From: Paenibacillus alba
GTDB taxonomy: Bacteria > Bacillota > Bacilli > Paenibacillales > NBRC-103111
DNA length: 64,000 nt
Assembly: GCF_013204855.1 (NCBI RefSeq)
Contig: NZ_JABMKZ010000012.1
Location: forward strand, 124,001 to 188,000
Direction: 5' to 3'
Position numbers and translations under genes: made by a program. Positions 50,915 through 61,137 of this stretch are shown one piece after another. Position 1 is the stretch's first letter. Every line of letters starts with the position of its first letter. Under the pieces are notes generated by a model. It was not told the DNA's origin and ran no database searches. It saw only the letters and a program-made list of their open reading frames with translations.

Positions 50915-53224
50915 ATGGGAAATCATAGCTCTGAGGAAACTCAACATCTGAAATTATGGTACCGGCAGCCAGCGGGTCAGTGGTCGGATGCCTTGCCGAT
51001 TGGCAACGGTCGTTTAGGCGGAATGATTTTCGGCAGCGTTGCGGAGGAGAAAATTCAGCTTAACGAGGATTCGATCTGGTACGGCGGGCCAAAGGAAGGC
51101 GAAAATCCGGACGCACCGCAATATCTCCCGGAAATTCGCAAGCTGCTTTTTGACGGTGATGTGCAGAAAGCAACGTATTTAGCACGAATGGCCTTGTTTT
51201 CTTCGCCGAAATACTATAATCCATATCAGCCTCTTGGGGAAATGAAGCTATTTTTTAGTGGTCTTCAAGGGGAAGTTCATTCCTATCACCGTGAGTTGGA
51301 CCTGCAAACAGGCGTAGCTCGGACAACCTTTAAGGTTGGCGACACAAGCTATAGCCGTGAACTATTTTCGAGCTATCCCGATCAGATCATGTCGATTCAT
51401 TTGACCTGCAGCAAGCCGGGCGGTCTTACCTTCTGTGTGAATTTGAATCGGCGCCCTTTTGAAGGAGAGAGTTATGCGCTTTCCACAGACAGCGTTGTTA
51501 TGAATGGGGAGTGCGGCAAGGATGGCGTGACCTTTTCCGGTATTCTGAAGGGAACAGCGTCCGACGGCGTCATACAGACGATTGGTGATTTCATTTCCGT
51601 GGAAGGCGCTTCCGAAGTGACCCTGCTGTTTGCCGCAAACAGCTCCTTCCGGGAACCTGATCCGAAGGCAGCAAGCTTGATGCAGCTCCAAAAGGCCTCA
51701 GCCTATACCTACTCGGAATTGAAGCAAAGGCATATAGAGGATTACTGTTCCTTGTACCAACGCGTACAGTTTGGTTTGTCTTCTCCGGTGGAAGTAGCAG
51801 CGTCTATTCCAACTGATGAGCTGCTGAAGGCCGTTGAGCGAGGCAGTCAGGAGCATGGAAGGATGCTCACGGAACTGTATTTTCAGTACGGTCGTTATTT
51901 GACGATTGCGAGTTCCCGTCCCGGCAGTCTTCCTTCCAATCTGCAAGGAATCTGGAATGAAAGCTTCACTCCACCGTGGGAGTCTAAATATACGATTAAT
52001 ATCAATACACAAATGAACTATTGGCCTGTCGAGGTATGCGGATTATCCGAATGCCATGAACCGCTGTTCGAGCTCATTGACAGGATGCGGATCAAGGGGC
52101 GAATAACGGCCAGGACGCTTTATGGCTGCGGCGGGTTTGTCGCTCATCATAATACAAACATTTGGGCCGAAACCAGACCGGAAGGGATTTTGCCGACGAG
52201 CGTAATTTGGCCGATGGGAGCCGCTTGGCTCAGCTTGCATGTATGGGAGCATTATGCCTATACCAAGGATGAGGCTTTTCTACGCGAGCGGGCTTACCCC
52301 ATTTTGAAAGAGGCAGCAGAATTTTTTGTGGATTATCTGACAGAGACTCCTGATGGCACGTGGGTTACAGGGCCTTCCATTTCCCCTGAAAACAGCTTCC
52401 TCCTGCCAAATGGCGATAAAGGTGCCTTATGCATGGGGCCGTCTATGGATACGCAGATTGTGCATGCCTTATTTGAAGCATGTATCCAAAGCAGCCAACT
52501 GTTGCAGTGCGATGCAGGCTTCCGCGATCAGCTGTCTGAGCGAATGGGGAAACTTCCGCAGCCTCAAATCGGAGCCAATGGCCAGCTGATGGAATGGCGC
52601 GAGGATTATGAAGAGGTTGATCCGGGCCATCGGCATATCTCCCACTTATTTGCGCTTCATCCTGGCAATCAGATTGACCTTCATGCGACACCGAAGCTGG
52701 CTGAAGCAGCGAAGCTGACTTTGCGCCGAAGGCTTGATAACGGCGGAGGCCATACGGGCTGGAGCTGCGCTTGGATTATCAACATGTTCGCTCGTCTAGG
52801 TGATGGGGACTCGGCTTTCGCTTATGTGATGAATCTGTTTGAGAAGTCCACCTATGTGAATTTATTCGATGCGCATCCCCCTTTCCAGATTGATGGAAAC
52901 TTTGGAGCGACAGCGGGCATAGCCGAGATGCTGCTTCAGAGCCACATGGGCGAGCTTAACCTGCTGCCAGCCTTGCCTGGTGCCTGGGAGACCGGCTACA
53001 TCAAAGGATTAAGAGCGCACGGTGGCTACGAAGTGGATCTAACTTGGGACAAGGGACAATTAACTGAAGCGACAATCCATGCAGCATGGGATGGTGTTTG
53101 TACCGTGCGCACCCAATCGCCAGTTGTCGTGAGGGTGGATGGACAAGAGATCGCCAGCTCCGACGGAGGATTGCTAACGAGCTTCGAGGTGCAGAAGGGC
53201 AAGATTTATCAAGTTGTTGGCTAG
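50915..53224 (+). CDS. GH95 family alpha-L-fucosidase/alpha-L-galactosidase
   Basis: A 769-residue GH95 hydrolase. N-terminal beta-sandwich ([46 protein letters not shown]), then the (alpha/alpha)6 barrel with [23 protein letters not shown] near residue 365 (the catalytic Asn pair region), [44 protein letters not shown], and a C-terminal region with [19 protein letters not shown]. It cleaves alpha-1,2-L-fucose, or L-galactose as in pectic side chains. No signal peptide. AAGGGGGA before ATG 50915; 12 bp behind the GH2 gene. The trio suggests use of a fucose- or L-galactose-decorated, uronate-containing polysaccharide. Confidence 0.92.
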   Translation: MGNHSSEETQHLKLWYRQPAGQWSDALPIGNGRLGGMIFGSVAEEKIQLNEDSIWYGGPKEGENPDAPQYLPEIRKLLFDGDVQKATYLARMALFSSPKYYNPYQPLGEMKLFFSGLQGEVHSYHRELDLQTGVARTTFKVGDTSYSRELFSSYPDQIMSIHLTCSKPGGLTFCVNLNRRPFEGESYALSTDSVVMNGECGKDGVTFSGILKGTASDGVIQTIGDFISVEGASEVTLLFAANSSFREPDPKAASLMQLQKASAYTYSELKQRHIEDYCSLYQRVQFGLSSPVEVAASIPTDELLKAVERGSQEHGRMLTELYFQYGRYLTIASSRPGSLPSNLQGIWNESFTPPWESKYTININTQMNYWPVEVCGLSECHEPLFELIDRMRIKGRITARTLYGCGGFVAHHNTNIWAETRPEGILPTSVIWPMGAAWLSLHVWEHYAYTKDEAFLRERAYPILKEAAEFFVDYLTETPDGTWVTGPSISPENSFLLPNGDKGALCMGPSMDTQIVHALFEACIQSSQLLQCDAGFRDQLSERMGKLPQPQIGANGQLMEWREDYEEVDPGHRHISHLFALHPGNQIDLHATPKLAEAAKLTLRRRLDNGGGHTGWSCAWIINMFARLGDGDSAFAYVMNLFEKSTYVNLFDAHPPFQIDGNFGATAGIAEMLLQSHMGELNLLPALPGAWETGYIKGLRAHGGYEVDLTWDKGQLTEATIHAAWDGVCTVRTQSPVVVRVDGQEIASSDGGLLTSFEVQKGKIYQVVG

Positions 53225-53238
53225 AGTAGATATGGAGA

Positions 53239-53280
53239 GGCAAGCCTGCTGGATATATAGCAGGCTTGCTTCTTGTTTTT
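53239..53280 (+). terminator. Terminator of the GH88-GH2-GH95 operon
   Basis: GCAAGCCTGCT pairs with AGCAGGCTTGC around GGATATAT, then TTCTTGTTTTT. Confidence 0.9.
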
Positions 53281-53310
53281 GGTGGAAGGGGCAGTCTAGG
53301 CTGGGGAATC

Positions 53311-53535
53311 AGGCATAATCCCGGGGAAAGCGCCCCGAGCCAGCCGAAAAGGCCGTCTCAGAAGCAGAAAAGTCCCCAACCCGCCCCGAGCCAGCCAAAA
53401 AGGCAGTCTCAGCACGCGAAGTAGGCATAATCCCCGCAAAAGTGCCCCGAGCCAGCCGAAAAGGCCGTCTCAAGAGCAGAAAAGCCCTCAACCCACTCTG
53501 AGCCAGCCAAAAAAGGCAGTCTCAGCCCGCGAAGA
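53311..53535. repeat. Two tandem 112-bp repeats, each of two related halves
   Basis: AGGCATAATCCC-type starts occur at 53311 and 53423. The core GAGCCAGCC(A/G)AAAAGGC(C/A)GTCTC occurs four times, near 53336, 53387, 53448 and 53499 (intervals about 51, 61, 51). No ORF of interest; intergenic between the glycan operon and the cytochrome-like gene. Confidence 0.75.
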
Positions 53536-53628
53536 AATTATCCAGTCATACACTTCCTAGCATGCAGAATTTATGTGTGTTTAAGGAGTGGACCAAGGTC
53601 CATAAAGGAGATTCCCTGAAGATTCTTC

Positions 53629-54177
53629 TTATAAAAAAGCATGAATCAAGAATAACACAGCAAAAGCCAATCCGGAGCGCATATGCCACTTACGGTCTAA
53701 TCTTTTATAGCGAAACAATCCGGAAACCGGCACTGGGAGCAGGACCAGCAGTGCAAGGAGCCCGCTAATATTATTAAAATCCCATTTAAAACCATACAGG
53801 AAGACGGCGACAACATGAAGGACAATTAGGGAGATCGCAATTATAGCAGCAGGGGTATGCCATCGTTTTACGAACCGAAGCAACGCGACGATCCCCTTTT
53901 TCAAGTAACTCCATCGATCCCATACGCGTTGTTTGATAGTAGCAGCCAGTACATAATTAGCCAGCACGAAAAACAGTGCCAATCTTGCATTCGAGCCGTA
54001 ATTTTTAAACGTATGCTCAAATCGGCGGTCGTGCAAAGTAGCGGTTGGAAGATGCAGCAGGCTCCATAATTGCCATACTAAAAGCAGGAAGGCTGCAGCT
54101 ATCGCAACAAGTAACAAGAGACGTTCTTTCTGAGGGATCCATGATATTTTTTTTGTAAATGAGTTAAAGGGTTGCAT
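53629..54177 (-). CDS. Four-helix membrane protein, cytochrome-b/DUF4405-like
   Basis: A 182-residue protein with four or five membrane helices (about 18-42, 66-84, 108-132, 137-156, 163-180). Histidines sit as expected for haem b: RWHTPAAIIAISLIVLHVVAVFLYGF and KWHMRSGLAFAVLFLIHAFL give two His per helix pair, as in the ferric-reductase/cytochrome b561 superfamily. Haem binding is inferred from these four His only. ATG 54177 follows AAAGGAGG at 8-nt spacing. It is alone, with no redox partner gene nearby. Confidence 0.65.
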   Translation of the reverse strand: MQPFNSFTKKISWIPQKERLLLLVAIAAAFLLLVWQLWSLLHLPTATLHDRRFEHTFKNYGSNARLALFFVLANYVLAATIKQRVWDRWSYLKKGIVALLRFVKRWHTPAAIIAISLIVLHVVAVFLYGFKWDFNNISGLLALLVLLPVPVSGLFRYKRLDRKWHMRSGLAFAVLFLIHAFL

Positions 54178-54325
54178 CTCCATCCCCTCCTTTGTCGAGA
54201 TAGGAATAATATAGCTTACTTTTCTGAGAAACAGATGAGATTTGGGAGGAGGGCTCAGGGTGAATAGTTCTGCTGTTGATCGGATTGTTTAGGGCGGGAT
54301 CATTCTTAAAATTTTCAGTATGCTC

Positions 54326-54356
54326 TTGAAACTTACGTAACGTAAGGCATTATGAT
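54326..54356 (+). promoter_or_regulatory. MerR-type promoter with spacer palindrome
   Basis: TTGAAA (54326-54331) and TATGAT (54351-54356) are 19 bp apart, too long for normal sigma-A promoters but standard for MerR-activated ones. The spacer holds the palindrome CTTACG-TAA-CGTAAG (54332-54346). It drives the frameshifted aldo/keto reductase gene. Confidence 0.65.
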
Positions 54357-54435
54357 GTGGATACCGGTAAAAACCAGTCTAACCAAGCCGGTCGTATTCC
54401 AGAAGTTGCAGAAAGATGAGAGGGAGTTGAAGAGA

Positions 54436-55366
54436 ATGACGAAACAAACACGAATTGGACAAACAGATTTAGTTGTCAATCCAATTGGACTTGGAACAGT
54501 CGCTGTAGGTGGGCACAATGTTTATCCTAATTTAAAGGAAGAAGTAGGAAAAGATTTGGTGCGGGCTGCGATCAACCACGGAGTGAATTTTTTAGATACA
54601 GCGTTTTTTTATGGAACAGGACGTTCAGAGGAGCTAGTAGGTGAAGTGGTAAAAGAAGCAGGAAAGCGTCATGAACTTATCCTTGCAACAAAAGGAGGCC
54701 TTATACTTGTCGGCAATGATGTTGCTATGGATAATTCGCCTGCTTTTTTAAAACAATCCGTTGAAGATAGTTTAAAAGGCTGCAAACAGATTACATAGAT
54801 TTATTTTATATTCATTTTCCAGATCAGGATACGCCAAAAGATGAGGCGGTTGGAGTCTTAAAACAGCTAAGGACGAAGGTAAGATTAGAGCAATTGGCGT
54901 TTCTAACTTCTCACTTGAACAATTGAAAGAAGCAAATAAGGATGGTTATATCGATGTATTACAGGGAAACTACAGTTTGCTGCAGCGTGAAGCGGAACAA
55001 GAATTCTTTCCATATACGACAGAGAATAATATCTCGTTTATTCCATACTTTCCACTAGCATCTGGCTTGCTGGCCGGTAAATACAATAAGGACATGACAT
55101 TCAATGATCTACGCAAAGATATGCCTCACTTTCAGGGCGGTAAATTTACAAAAAATCTAGAAAAGGTAGAGCAGCTCCGTAAAATTGCCAATGAAAAAAA
55201 TGCCGAAGTTGCTCATATAGTCCTTGCTTGGTATTTAACACATGATTCTATAGATGTTGTCATTCCCGGAGCCAAAAGAGCAGAGCAAGTGCTGGATAAT
55301 TTAAAAGCATTAGACGTGCACCTGACAGAAGAAGAAATCAACGAAATTGATCGTATTTTTAAATAG
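54436..55366 (+). pseudogene. Aldo/keto reductase (IolS-like), broken by two frameshifts
   Basis: Joined frames give a full-length aldo/keto reductase of about 310 residues close to B. subtilis Iol[29 protein letters not shown], catalytic Asp-Tyr in [20 protein letters not shown], Lys in ATKGG, His in FYIHFPDQ, then [21 protein letters not shown] and [10 protein letters not shown]. The first frame stops at 54798. One base is missing near 54776 (AAAAGG for AAAAAGG) and another near 54871 (CTAAGG for CTAAAGG), both in A runs. Either a recent pseudogene or homopolymer sequencing errors. It is more AT-rich than its neighbours. Start ATG 54436. Confidence 0.82.
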
Positions 55367-55473
55367 CTCACCAAAGGGCTATCCCCGCCACCCGGCTGGG
55401 ACGAGCCTTTGAGTTGTTCCCGTTCTCCCGGAAAGGTAAAATAAAGGGAAACAATGGCAGAGGAGGGACGGCG

Positions 55474-56307
55474 ATGATTAATATCGGTCTAGCCGGTTGG
55501 GGGGACCATGAGCTGGGCGGCAGCAAGGGAAAGCTGAGGGAGTACGGCGCACACTTTCCCATTGTGGAGCTGGATAGCTCTTTTTATGCCATACAGCCGG
55601 AACGCAACTACCTCAAATGGCTCCAGGAAACACCCGATAATTTCGGCTTCATTATCAAAGCCTACCAAGGCATGACAGGCCACCTGCGGGGGGAGAACCC
55701 TTTTGCCGGTGGAATTGAGCAAATGTTTGAGGTATTTCGGCAGTCGATCCAGCCGGTTCAAGAAGCGGGCAAGCTGAAGTCAGTCTTGTTTCAATACCCG
55801 CCATGGTTCGATTGCACCAAAGCGAATGTCGATGTGCTGCGAGATGCGAAAGCTAGGATGGGAGACGTTCCTTTAGCGCTGGAATTCCGCCATCAGAGCT
55901 GGTTTACGGAGGAAATGAGGGAAAAGACACTCTCTTTTATGAAAAAAGAGGGCTGGATTCACAGCATCTGTGATGAGCCGCAGGCAGGAATAGGCTCCGT
56001 TCCAACGGTACTAGAAGCGACGCATCCGGAGCAAACGATAGTTCGCTTCCACGGACGGAATGTCGGCGGTTGGGTGCAGAATAACGAGGCCAACTGGCGC
56101 GATGTCAGATATTTATATCATTACAATCGCCAAGAATTGCTAGAATGGAAGGACTGGCTGCTTCAATTGCAAAAGCAAACGCGAGAGGTTTGTGTGGTGT
56201 TTAACAATAACTCAGGTGGACACGCGGCTGGGAATGCCAAGGAGTTGATGGCGATGTTGGGGATTGATTATGAGGGGCTGGCGCCGAGGCAGTTGGATTT
56301 GTTTTAG
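55474..56307 (+). CDS. DUF72 family protein (YecE-like)
   Basis: A 277-residue TIM-barrel-like protein of unknown function. Landmarks: INIGLAGWGDHELG at the start, HFPIVELDSSFYAIQPERNYLKWLQETPDNFGFIIKAYQGMTGHLRG, LFQYPPWF, LALEFRHQSWF, and the end WVVFNNNSGGHAAGNAKELM-type VFNNNSGGHAAGNA. ATG 55474 follows GAGGAGGGA; a longer frame to 55414 lacks a ribosome site. The family is widespread; related proteins contact polar substrates at a conserved His/Glu pocket. No operon partner. Confidence 0.9.
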   Translation: MINIGLAGWGDHELGGSKGKLREYGAHFPIVELDSSFYAIQPERNYLKWLQETPDNFGFIIKAYQGMTGHLRGENPFAGGIEQMFEVFRQSIQPVQEAGKLKSVLFQYPPWFDCTKANVDVLRDAKARMGDVPLALEFRHQSWFTEEMREKTLSFMKKEGWIHSICDEPQAGIGSVPTVLEATHPEQTIVRFHGRNVGGWVQNNEANWRDVRYLYHYNRQELLEWKDWLLQLQKQTREVCVVFNNNSGGHAAGNAKELMAMLGIDYEGLAPRQLDLF

Positions 56308-56430
56308 TCGAGGCTGCGTTTCACGCTGCAAAGCTTCCCCATGCGCTTGTGATGAGAACTTCCGTATAGATTGTTCACACCACAAGCAAGCATGGACAGG
56401 CTCTGGTTTATGAAATATAGAAGTGCTTTC

Positions 56431-57588
56431 CTACCACTCAGCCACAGTGCCGTCCGCTTGACGCCAAATGGGATTTTTCCAATTGTGCCCAATGGCTGCC
56501 ATTTCGCGGACTTTCTCTTCGTTGATTTCGATCCCTAGACCGGGAGCGGTTAGATTCTTCACGAAGCCTTCTTCATATTGGAACACAGAAGGATCTTTCA
56601 AATAGTCGAGCAAATCGCTGCCCTGATTGTAATGAATGCCTAGACTTTGCTCCTGAATGAAGGCGTTCGGGGAGCAGGTATCCAGCTGTAGACAGGAAGC
56701 CAATGCGATAGGCCCTAGTGGACAATGCGGCGCGATAGCAATGTCGTAGGCTTCGGCCATGGCGGCGATTTTGCGAGTTTCCAGGATACCTCCAGCATGG
56801 GAAAGATCGGGCTGGATGATGTCGACGATGCCTTGTGCTAATAGTTCTTTGAAGCCCCAACGCGTATACATGCGCTCACCGGTGGCGATTGGACAGGAGG
56901 TGTAGCGGGCGATTTCTTTGAGCGCTTCATTATTTTCAGGCAAAACAGGTTCTTCAATGAACATCGGACGATAGGGTTCGAGTTCCTTGACGATGATTTT
57001 GGCCATGGATTTATGAACGCGCCCGTGGAAGTCGATGCCGATCCCGACGTCTTTGCCAACGGCTTCGCGCACGGCTGCGATCCGAGCAATAGCTTCATCT
57101 ACTTTGCGGATGGAATCAATGTAGTGCATCTCTTCGGTAGCGTTCATTTTTACCGCGGTGAAACCGGCTTCAACTTGCAGTTTGGCAGCTTGGCCAACGT
57201 CGCTTGGGCGGTCTCCGCCAATCCAGGAATAGACACGTGTACGGTCACGGCAGGCACCGCCTAATAAATCGTAAACAGGGGCATTGTAAAACTTGCCCTT
57301 AATATCCCATAAGGCCTGTTCAATGCCAGAAATTGCACTCGAAAGAATCGGGCCCCCGCGATAAAATCCGCCTCGGTACAGCACTTGAAACATATCCTCG
57401 ATGCGCATCGGATCTTTCCCGATGATCTGGTCGCTCATTTCCATCACAGCCGCTGCGACGGTATCCGCCTTCCCTTCAACGACAGGTTCTCCCCAGCCGG
57501 TGATGCCTTCATCCGTTTCAATTTTCAAAAACAACCATCTTGGCGGCACCTTAAACAGCTCTAACTTCGTAATTTTCACGGTATTCAT
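56431..57588 (-). CDS. dgoD: D-galactonate dehydratase (enolase superfamily)
   Basis: A 385-residue mandelate-racemase-subgroup enzyme dehydrating D-galactonate to 2-keto-3-deoxygalactonate. It matches E. coli DgoD along its length: [51 protein letters not shown], metal ligands in GIDFHGRVH (Asp), FIEEPVLPE (Glu) and [10 protein letters not shown] (Glu), catalytic His in the same loop and in [23 protein letters not shown] is the family's end. It starts at ATG 57588 behind AGGAGAGG. It sits downstream of the YesN/YesM/ABC block on the same strand, so the whole may serve galactonate or galacturonate-like sugar use. Confidence 0.9.
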   Translation of the reverse strand: MNTVKITKLELFKVPPRWLFLKIETDEGITGWGEPVVEGKADTVAAAVMEMSDQIIGKDPMRIEDMFQVLYRGGFYRGGPILSSAISGIEQALWDIKGKFYNAPVYDLLGGACRDRTRVYSWIGGDRPSDVGQAAKLQVEAGFTAVKMNATEEMHYIDSIRKVDEAIARIAAVREAVGKDVGIGIDFHGRVHKSMAKIIVKELEPYRPMFIEEPVLPENNEALKEIARYTSCPIATGERMYTRWGFKELLAQGIVDIIQPDLSHAGGILETRKIAAMAEAYDIAIAPHCPLGPIALASCLQLDTCSPNAFIQEQSLGIHYNQGSDLLDYLKDPSVFQYEEGFVKNLTAPGLGIEINEEKVREMAAIGHNWKNPIWRQADGTVAEW

Positions 57589-57658
57589 CCTCTCCTGTAT
57601 CTAGCAAAGTTTACAACGTACTGAATCTATTGGGCTGCCTGTACGATGCCTTTTACCA

Positions 57659-59275
57659 CTAAGAATATTGATCGCGATATTCCTGCGGGGTCATTCCGTA
57701 ATGCTTTTTGAAAGCATGGTTAAAGGAATGTGGACGCTGATAGCCCAGTCGTGTAGCAATTTCATAAATTTTGTCTTGACCATTTTTCAGCAAATAGGCT
57801 GCTTTATCCATACGCACTCGATTGACATAATCGCTTAAGTTCTCGCCGGTTTCCAGCTTATAGATCTTAGATACGTACACAGGGTGGAGATATACGTGAT
57901 CTGCTATCGATTGTAAGGAGACATCGCTGGCAAGATGCTGCTCAATGAAGGATCGGATGTCATTAATGAGCGAGACGCGGCTATCTTTTCTCTCTCGATC
58001 CATATCTTCCCTCATGCGATGCAGGGAGCGCAAGGACCAATCACGCAATTGGTTTACGCTGCGAAAGGGGATGCCTTCGGTCATTTTCTCATAATCGCCG
58101 CCAATAAGCTGGTGCAACGGTCGGCCATTCTTATGAGCAATATAAGCAAACGCAGACGCGACAGAGAAGTAAACTTCCAGCAAATGTTCCTGCGACTCGG
58201 AAAATTTCGCTTCCATTTCGTCGAAAATCAAGGAAAGCTTCTCTTCCGTATCCTCCCAGCGGGCCGCTTCGAGAAGATGGTTGAGCGTAGGGGGCTCATA
58301 TAGTCTTTGCAAAGCCGAAAGCTCCGTCTGGGCGGATTCATCGCCAAGCACCATCAACAATTCATGCTCACTGCCAATTCGCTTGCGAAAGGCACTTAAT
58401 GAAGCGTTGTACAGGGTTGTGATATCAGCGGGAAACTCTCCCCAACTGCTGAGTAAAATAGAGATTTTACCCTTCAAATAGTTATTTACGGCGGATTGGA
58501 GGACGGCTGCTGTTCGTTCAAGCCAAGCAGGGTCTTCCTTCTCAGAAGCTCCCGGCTTCCGTTTCATCATAAAAACTAAATAATCATGGGCGTCTTTCGT
58601 AGGCCAGCTGTCGAATTTCTCGGCGAATAGCTCCTCAACCATGTTGCTGATGGCATATTCCATTAAAGATAGACGCCCCATATCATATTCAAGGAAATCG
58701 GATTCAAGCCGAATCATCATGCAGACACAGGCTTGCTCATGAAAGTCCGGCAGTTGCAGCATGTGCATTTTCTCGCGAAGAGAGAGCCCGGATAGTTTAC
58801 GGCCCTGCAGGAGATCATTCAGCAAATTCCCTCGCAGCAGAGGCAAATTTTCTTTGAACGTATAGGCAAGCCGCTGCGTAGAAAAGACTTCCTGCCATTC
58901 TTTTTGAAGTTTATCCATCACTCGCCCAACCGTAGCCAGCAAGTCCTTCTCGGTGACGGGCTTAAGCAGATAGTCCTCTGTACCCTGAAGGATCGCTTCT
59001 TTGGCGTAGCTGAAATCCGAATAACCCGACAATAGAATGCACTTGGTTTTCTGCCATCTATGGTTAATTTCAGCAATTAGCTGCAGGCCAGTGATACCTG
59101 GCATTTGAATGTCTGTAATGACAATATCAATGGAAAACTGCTCGAGCAGTTCCAAGGCTTCTTGTCCCGAATAAGCTTTGAAAATTTGCTCAATACCAAG
59201 AGATGCCCAATCGATCGTGGCATGCAGCCGGTCCACCACATGCGCCTCATCATCAACAATTAGAAGTTGAATCAT
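57659..59275 (-). CDS. YesN-type response regulator with AraC output domain
   Basis: A 538-residue regulator: receiver domain (1-120) with Asp55 in IDIVITDIQMPGITGLQL, LLSGYSDFSYAKEAI and the Lys of YLLKPVTEKD; a long middle region (about 130-420); and a C-terminal AraC pair of helix-turn-helix motifs (about 435-535, DVSLQSIADHVYLHPVYVSKIYKLETGENLSDYVNRVRMDKAAYLL… IYEIATRLGYQRPHSFNHAFKKHYGMTPQEYR). ATG 59275 overlaps the kinase stop by 4 bp. It should activate the adjacent sugar ABC transporter genes. Confidence 0.93.
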   Translation of the reverse strand: MIQLLIVDDEAHVVDRLHATIDWASLGIEQIFKAYSGQEALELLEQFSIDIVITDIQMPGITGLQLIAEINHRWQKTKCILLSGYSDFSYAKEAILQGTEDYLLKPVTEKDLLATVGRVMDKLQKEWQEVFSTQRLAYTFKENLPLLRGNLLNDLLQGRKLSGLSLREKMHMLQLPDFHEQACVCMMIRLESDFLEYDMGRLSLMEYAISNMVEELFAEKFDSWPTKDAHDYLVFMMKRKPGASEKEDPAWLERTAAVLQSAVNNYLKGKISILLSSWGEFPADITTLYNASLSAFRKRIGSEHELLMVLGDESAQTELSALQRLYEPPTLNHLLEAARWEDTEEKLSLIFDEMEAKFSESQEHLLEVYFSVASAFAYIAHKNGRPLHQLIGGDYEKMTEGIPFRSVNQLRDWSLRSLHRMREDMDRERKDSRVSLINDIRSFIEQHLASDVSLQSIADHVYLHPVYVSKIYKLETGENLSDYVNRVRMDKAAYLLKNGQDKIYEIATRLGYQRPHSFNHAFKKHYGMTPQEYRDQYS

Positions 59276-61029
59276 GGTCTACTCTCCTGGATAGCAGGAA
59301 GGGTTTCCTGCTGCTTATCTCGCTTCCAAGTCAACACAGCCTTCATGCCCCCTTTTTCTCCTATTTGAAAAGTAAGTCCGGATCCTTCGCCAAATTGATA
59401 AAACAACCGGTGATGAACGTTCCATGTGCCACAGCCAATGTCATCAGACATCGGCTGCTCGAGCTGCTTCGCCAGCTTAGTTAAGACTTCTTGGCTGAGT
59501 CCACGGCCATTATCTTCGACAATGATACGGTTCCACTCCGCATTCTGCTCCCCTTTGATTGCAATATGATCGCTTTCCAAACTGCGCTCAATGCCATGAA
59601 TGATGGCGTTCTCTACGAGCGGCTGGAGAATCAGTCTAGGCACGGATTCGTCCAACATCTCTTTCGGGATGGCGATCTCATAGGTCAGTCGATGAATACG
59701 AAGCTGCTGAATATTTAAATAGTGGACGACTAAGTTCAGTTCATCCTGCAATCTTACAGCCTGCTTCTCAACCCTTGTGGTATAGCGATAAAACTCGGCC
59801 AAATTTTGCGACATGGCCACCACGGATTCCTTATCATCCATCTCCGCCGAGTTGATAATGAAGAATAGGGAATTGTACAGAAAATGCGGGTGGATTTGCG
59901 ATTGGAGCTGCTTCAATGTAGCTTCACGCGAGCGTATCTTCTCTGCATACACGTCTTCGACCAGAACTTGAATTTGCGTTGCCATTTCATTAAAGCGTTG
60001 AATCAGGAAATCAAACTCATTTTTGGCTTTATAATCGATTCGAGCTGATAAGTCGCCTCGTTTCACCTTCTGTACACTTTGGATCATTTTGCCGATAGGA
60101 ATTTGTACATTCCGGTACAGTAGGAAAGAAGCTAACACACTCATGACGAGCAGGAGGCCGATCGTGATGTAAAATAATTTGCGGGTCATGGTGATGGGAG
60201 ACAGGATCTTCTGAACCGGCACATAATCGACCAAATACCAGCCTAATTGCGTTGATTTCACATAACTAACCAAATACTGCTGTTGATTGATTTGCGTCTG
60301 CATTTGCCCCGAAAGCGGTAAATCAGAACCGATTAATTGCTCTTTGATAGAAGCCGTTATGGCTGGATCTGAAGAGCTGTTGAGAATAGACCCTTGCCCG
60401 CCATCTACCAGGAAAGGATCGCTTCGTTTATCTTTCTTATAAACATCCAGCAGCTGAACCATATTCTGAACACTAAATCTTACTTGATACAGCACATTTG
60501 TTTGATCCACAGTCTGTGCGCGAATAGGCTCACTGATTTCTCTGATGAACGATCCGATACCTTTATCGCTCTCCCGTACCTCATACGTCCATGTTCGCTG
60601 AATCTTCCTATGCCATGGCCAAGTATCCGTGCCATTTACGAAAATACTGGATGACAACACTTGCTTCCCTTTGGGAATGGCAATAGTGAGTTCATTCACC
60701 CACCCGCTGGAGACGCTTTGCAGGCTAAGCTTCTGGATCATGCGGGATTGCTCCTTCAGCATGTCATAACTGGGAGAATCGTTCCTATCTATATACTCAC
60801 GCACGTAGGGATCACTTCCCAAGATCACGGGAGACATGGCTAACCGCTCAACATCCCCGTCCAACTGGTGCATAAAAAAGGACAGCTGGTTCAAGTTGGA
60901 AGATTGAATCTGATCCTGAACAACGTTGTTCGTAATATGATTTGTGTAGCTGTAGAGCAAGACGATAGGAATAAGGAGTAGAACTAACAAAATTAAAATT
61001 TTGCTGAAAATATTCAGTTTATAGGGCAT
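59272..61029 (-). CDS. YesM-type sensor histidine kinase
   Basis: A 585-residue kinase: TM1 (about 8-28), a large extracellular dCache-like sensor (about 30-285), TM2 (about 286-306), HAMP (IGKMIQSVQKVKRGDLSARIDYKAKNEFDFL), then the His_kinase domain with phospho-acceptor His in LKQLQSQIHPHFLYNSLFFI and HATPase_c with LQPLVENAIIHGIE and VEDNGRGLS. The G2 box seems degenerate (MSDDIGCGTWNVHHRLFYQFGEGSGL instead of GIGLxN). It senses an extracellular sugar or binding-protein complex and phosphorylates the YesN partner. Confidence 0.93.
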   Translation of the reverse strand: MPYKLNIFSKILILLVLLLIPIVLLYSYTNHITNNVVQDQIQSSNLNQLSFFMHQLDGDVERLAMSPVILGSDPYVREYIDRNDSPSYDMLKEQSRMIQKLSLQSVSSGWVNELTIAIPKGKQVLSSSIFVNGTDTWPWHRKIQRTWTYEVRESDKGIGSFIREISEPIRAQTVDQTNVLYQVRFSVQNMVQLLDVYKKDKRSDPFLVDGGQGSILNSSSDPAITASIKEQLIGSDLPLSGQMQTQINQQQYLVSYVKSTQLGWYLVDYVPVQKILSPITMTRKLFYITIGLLLVMSVLASFLLYRNVQIPIGKMIQSVQKVKRGDLSARIDYKAKNEFDFLIQRFNEMATQIQVLVEDVYAEKIRSREATLKQLQSQIHPHFLYNSLFFIINSAEMDDKESVVAMSQNLAEFYRYTTRVEKQAVRLQDELNLVVHYLNIQQLRIHRLTYEIAIPKEMLDESVPRLILQPLVENAIIHGIERSLESDHIAIKGEQNAEWNRIIVEDNGRGLSQEVLTKLAKQLEQPMSDDIGCGTWNVHHRLFYQFGEGSGLTFQIGEKGGMKAVLTWKRDKQQETLPAIQESRP

Positions 61030-61137
61030 AGGATGTCACCTTCCACGTATCTGCTAAGCTAACCAACTTAGAAATTAATATACGAGAGATAACATCCAAA
61101 TGAAAGTCGCTGGCTCCCATATACGCTATTCTCGTCG

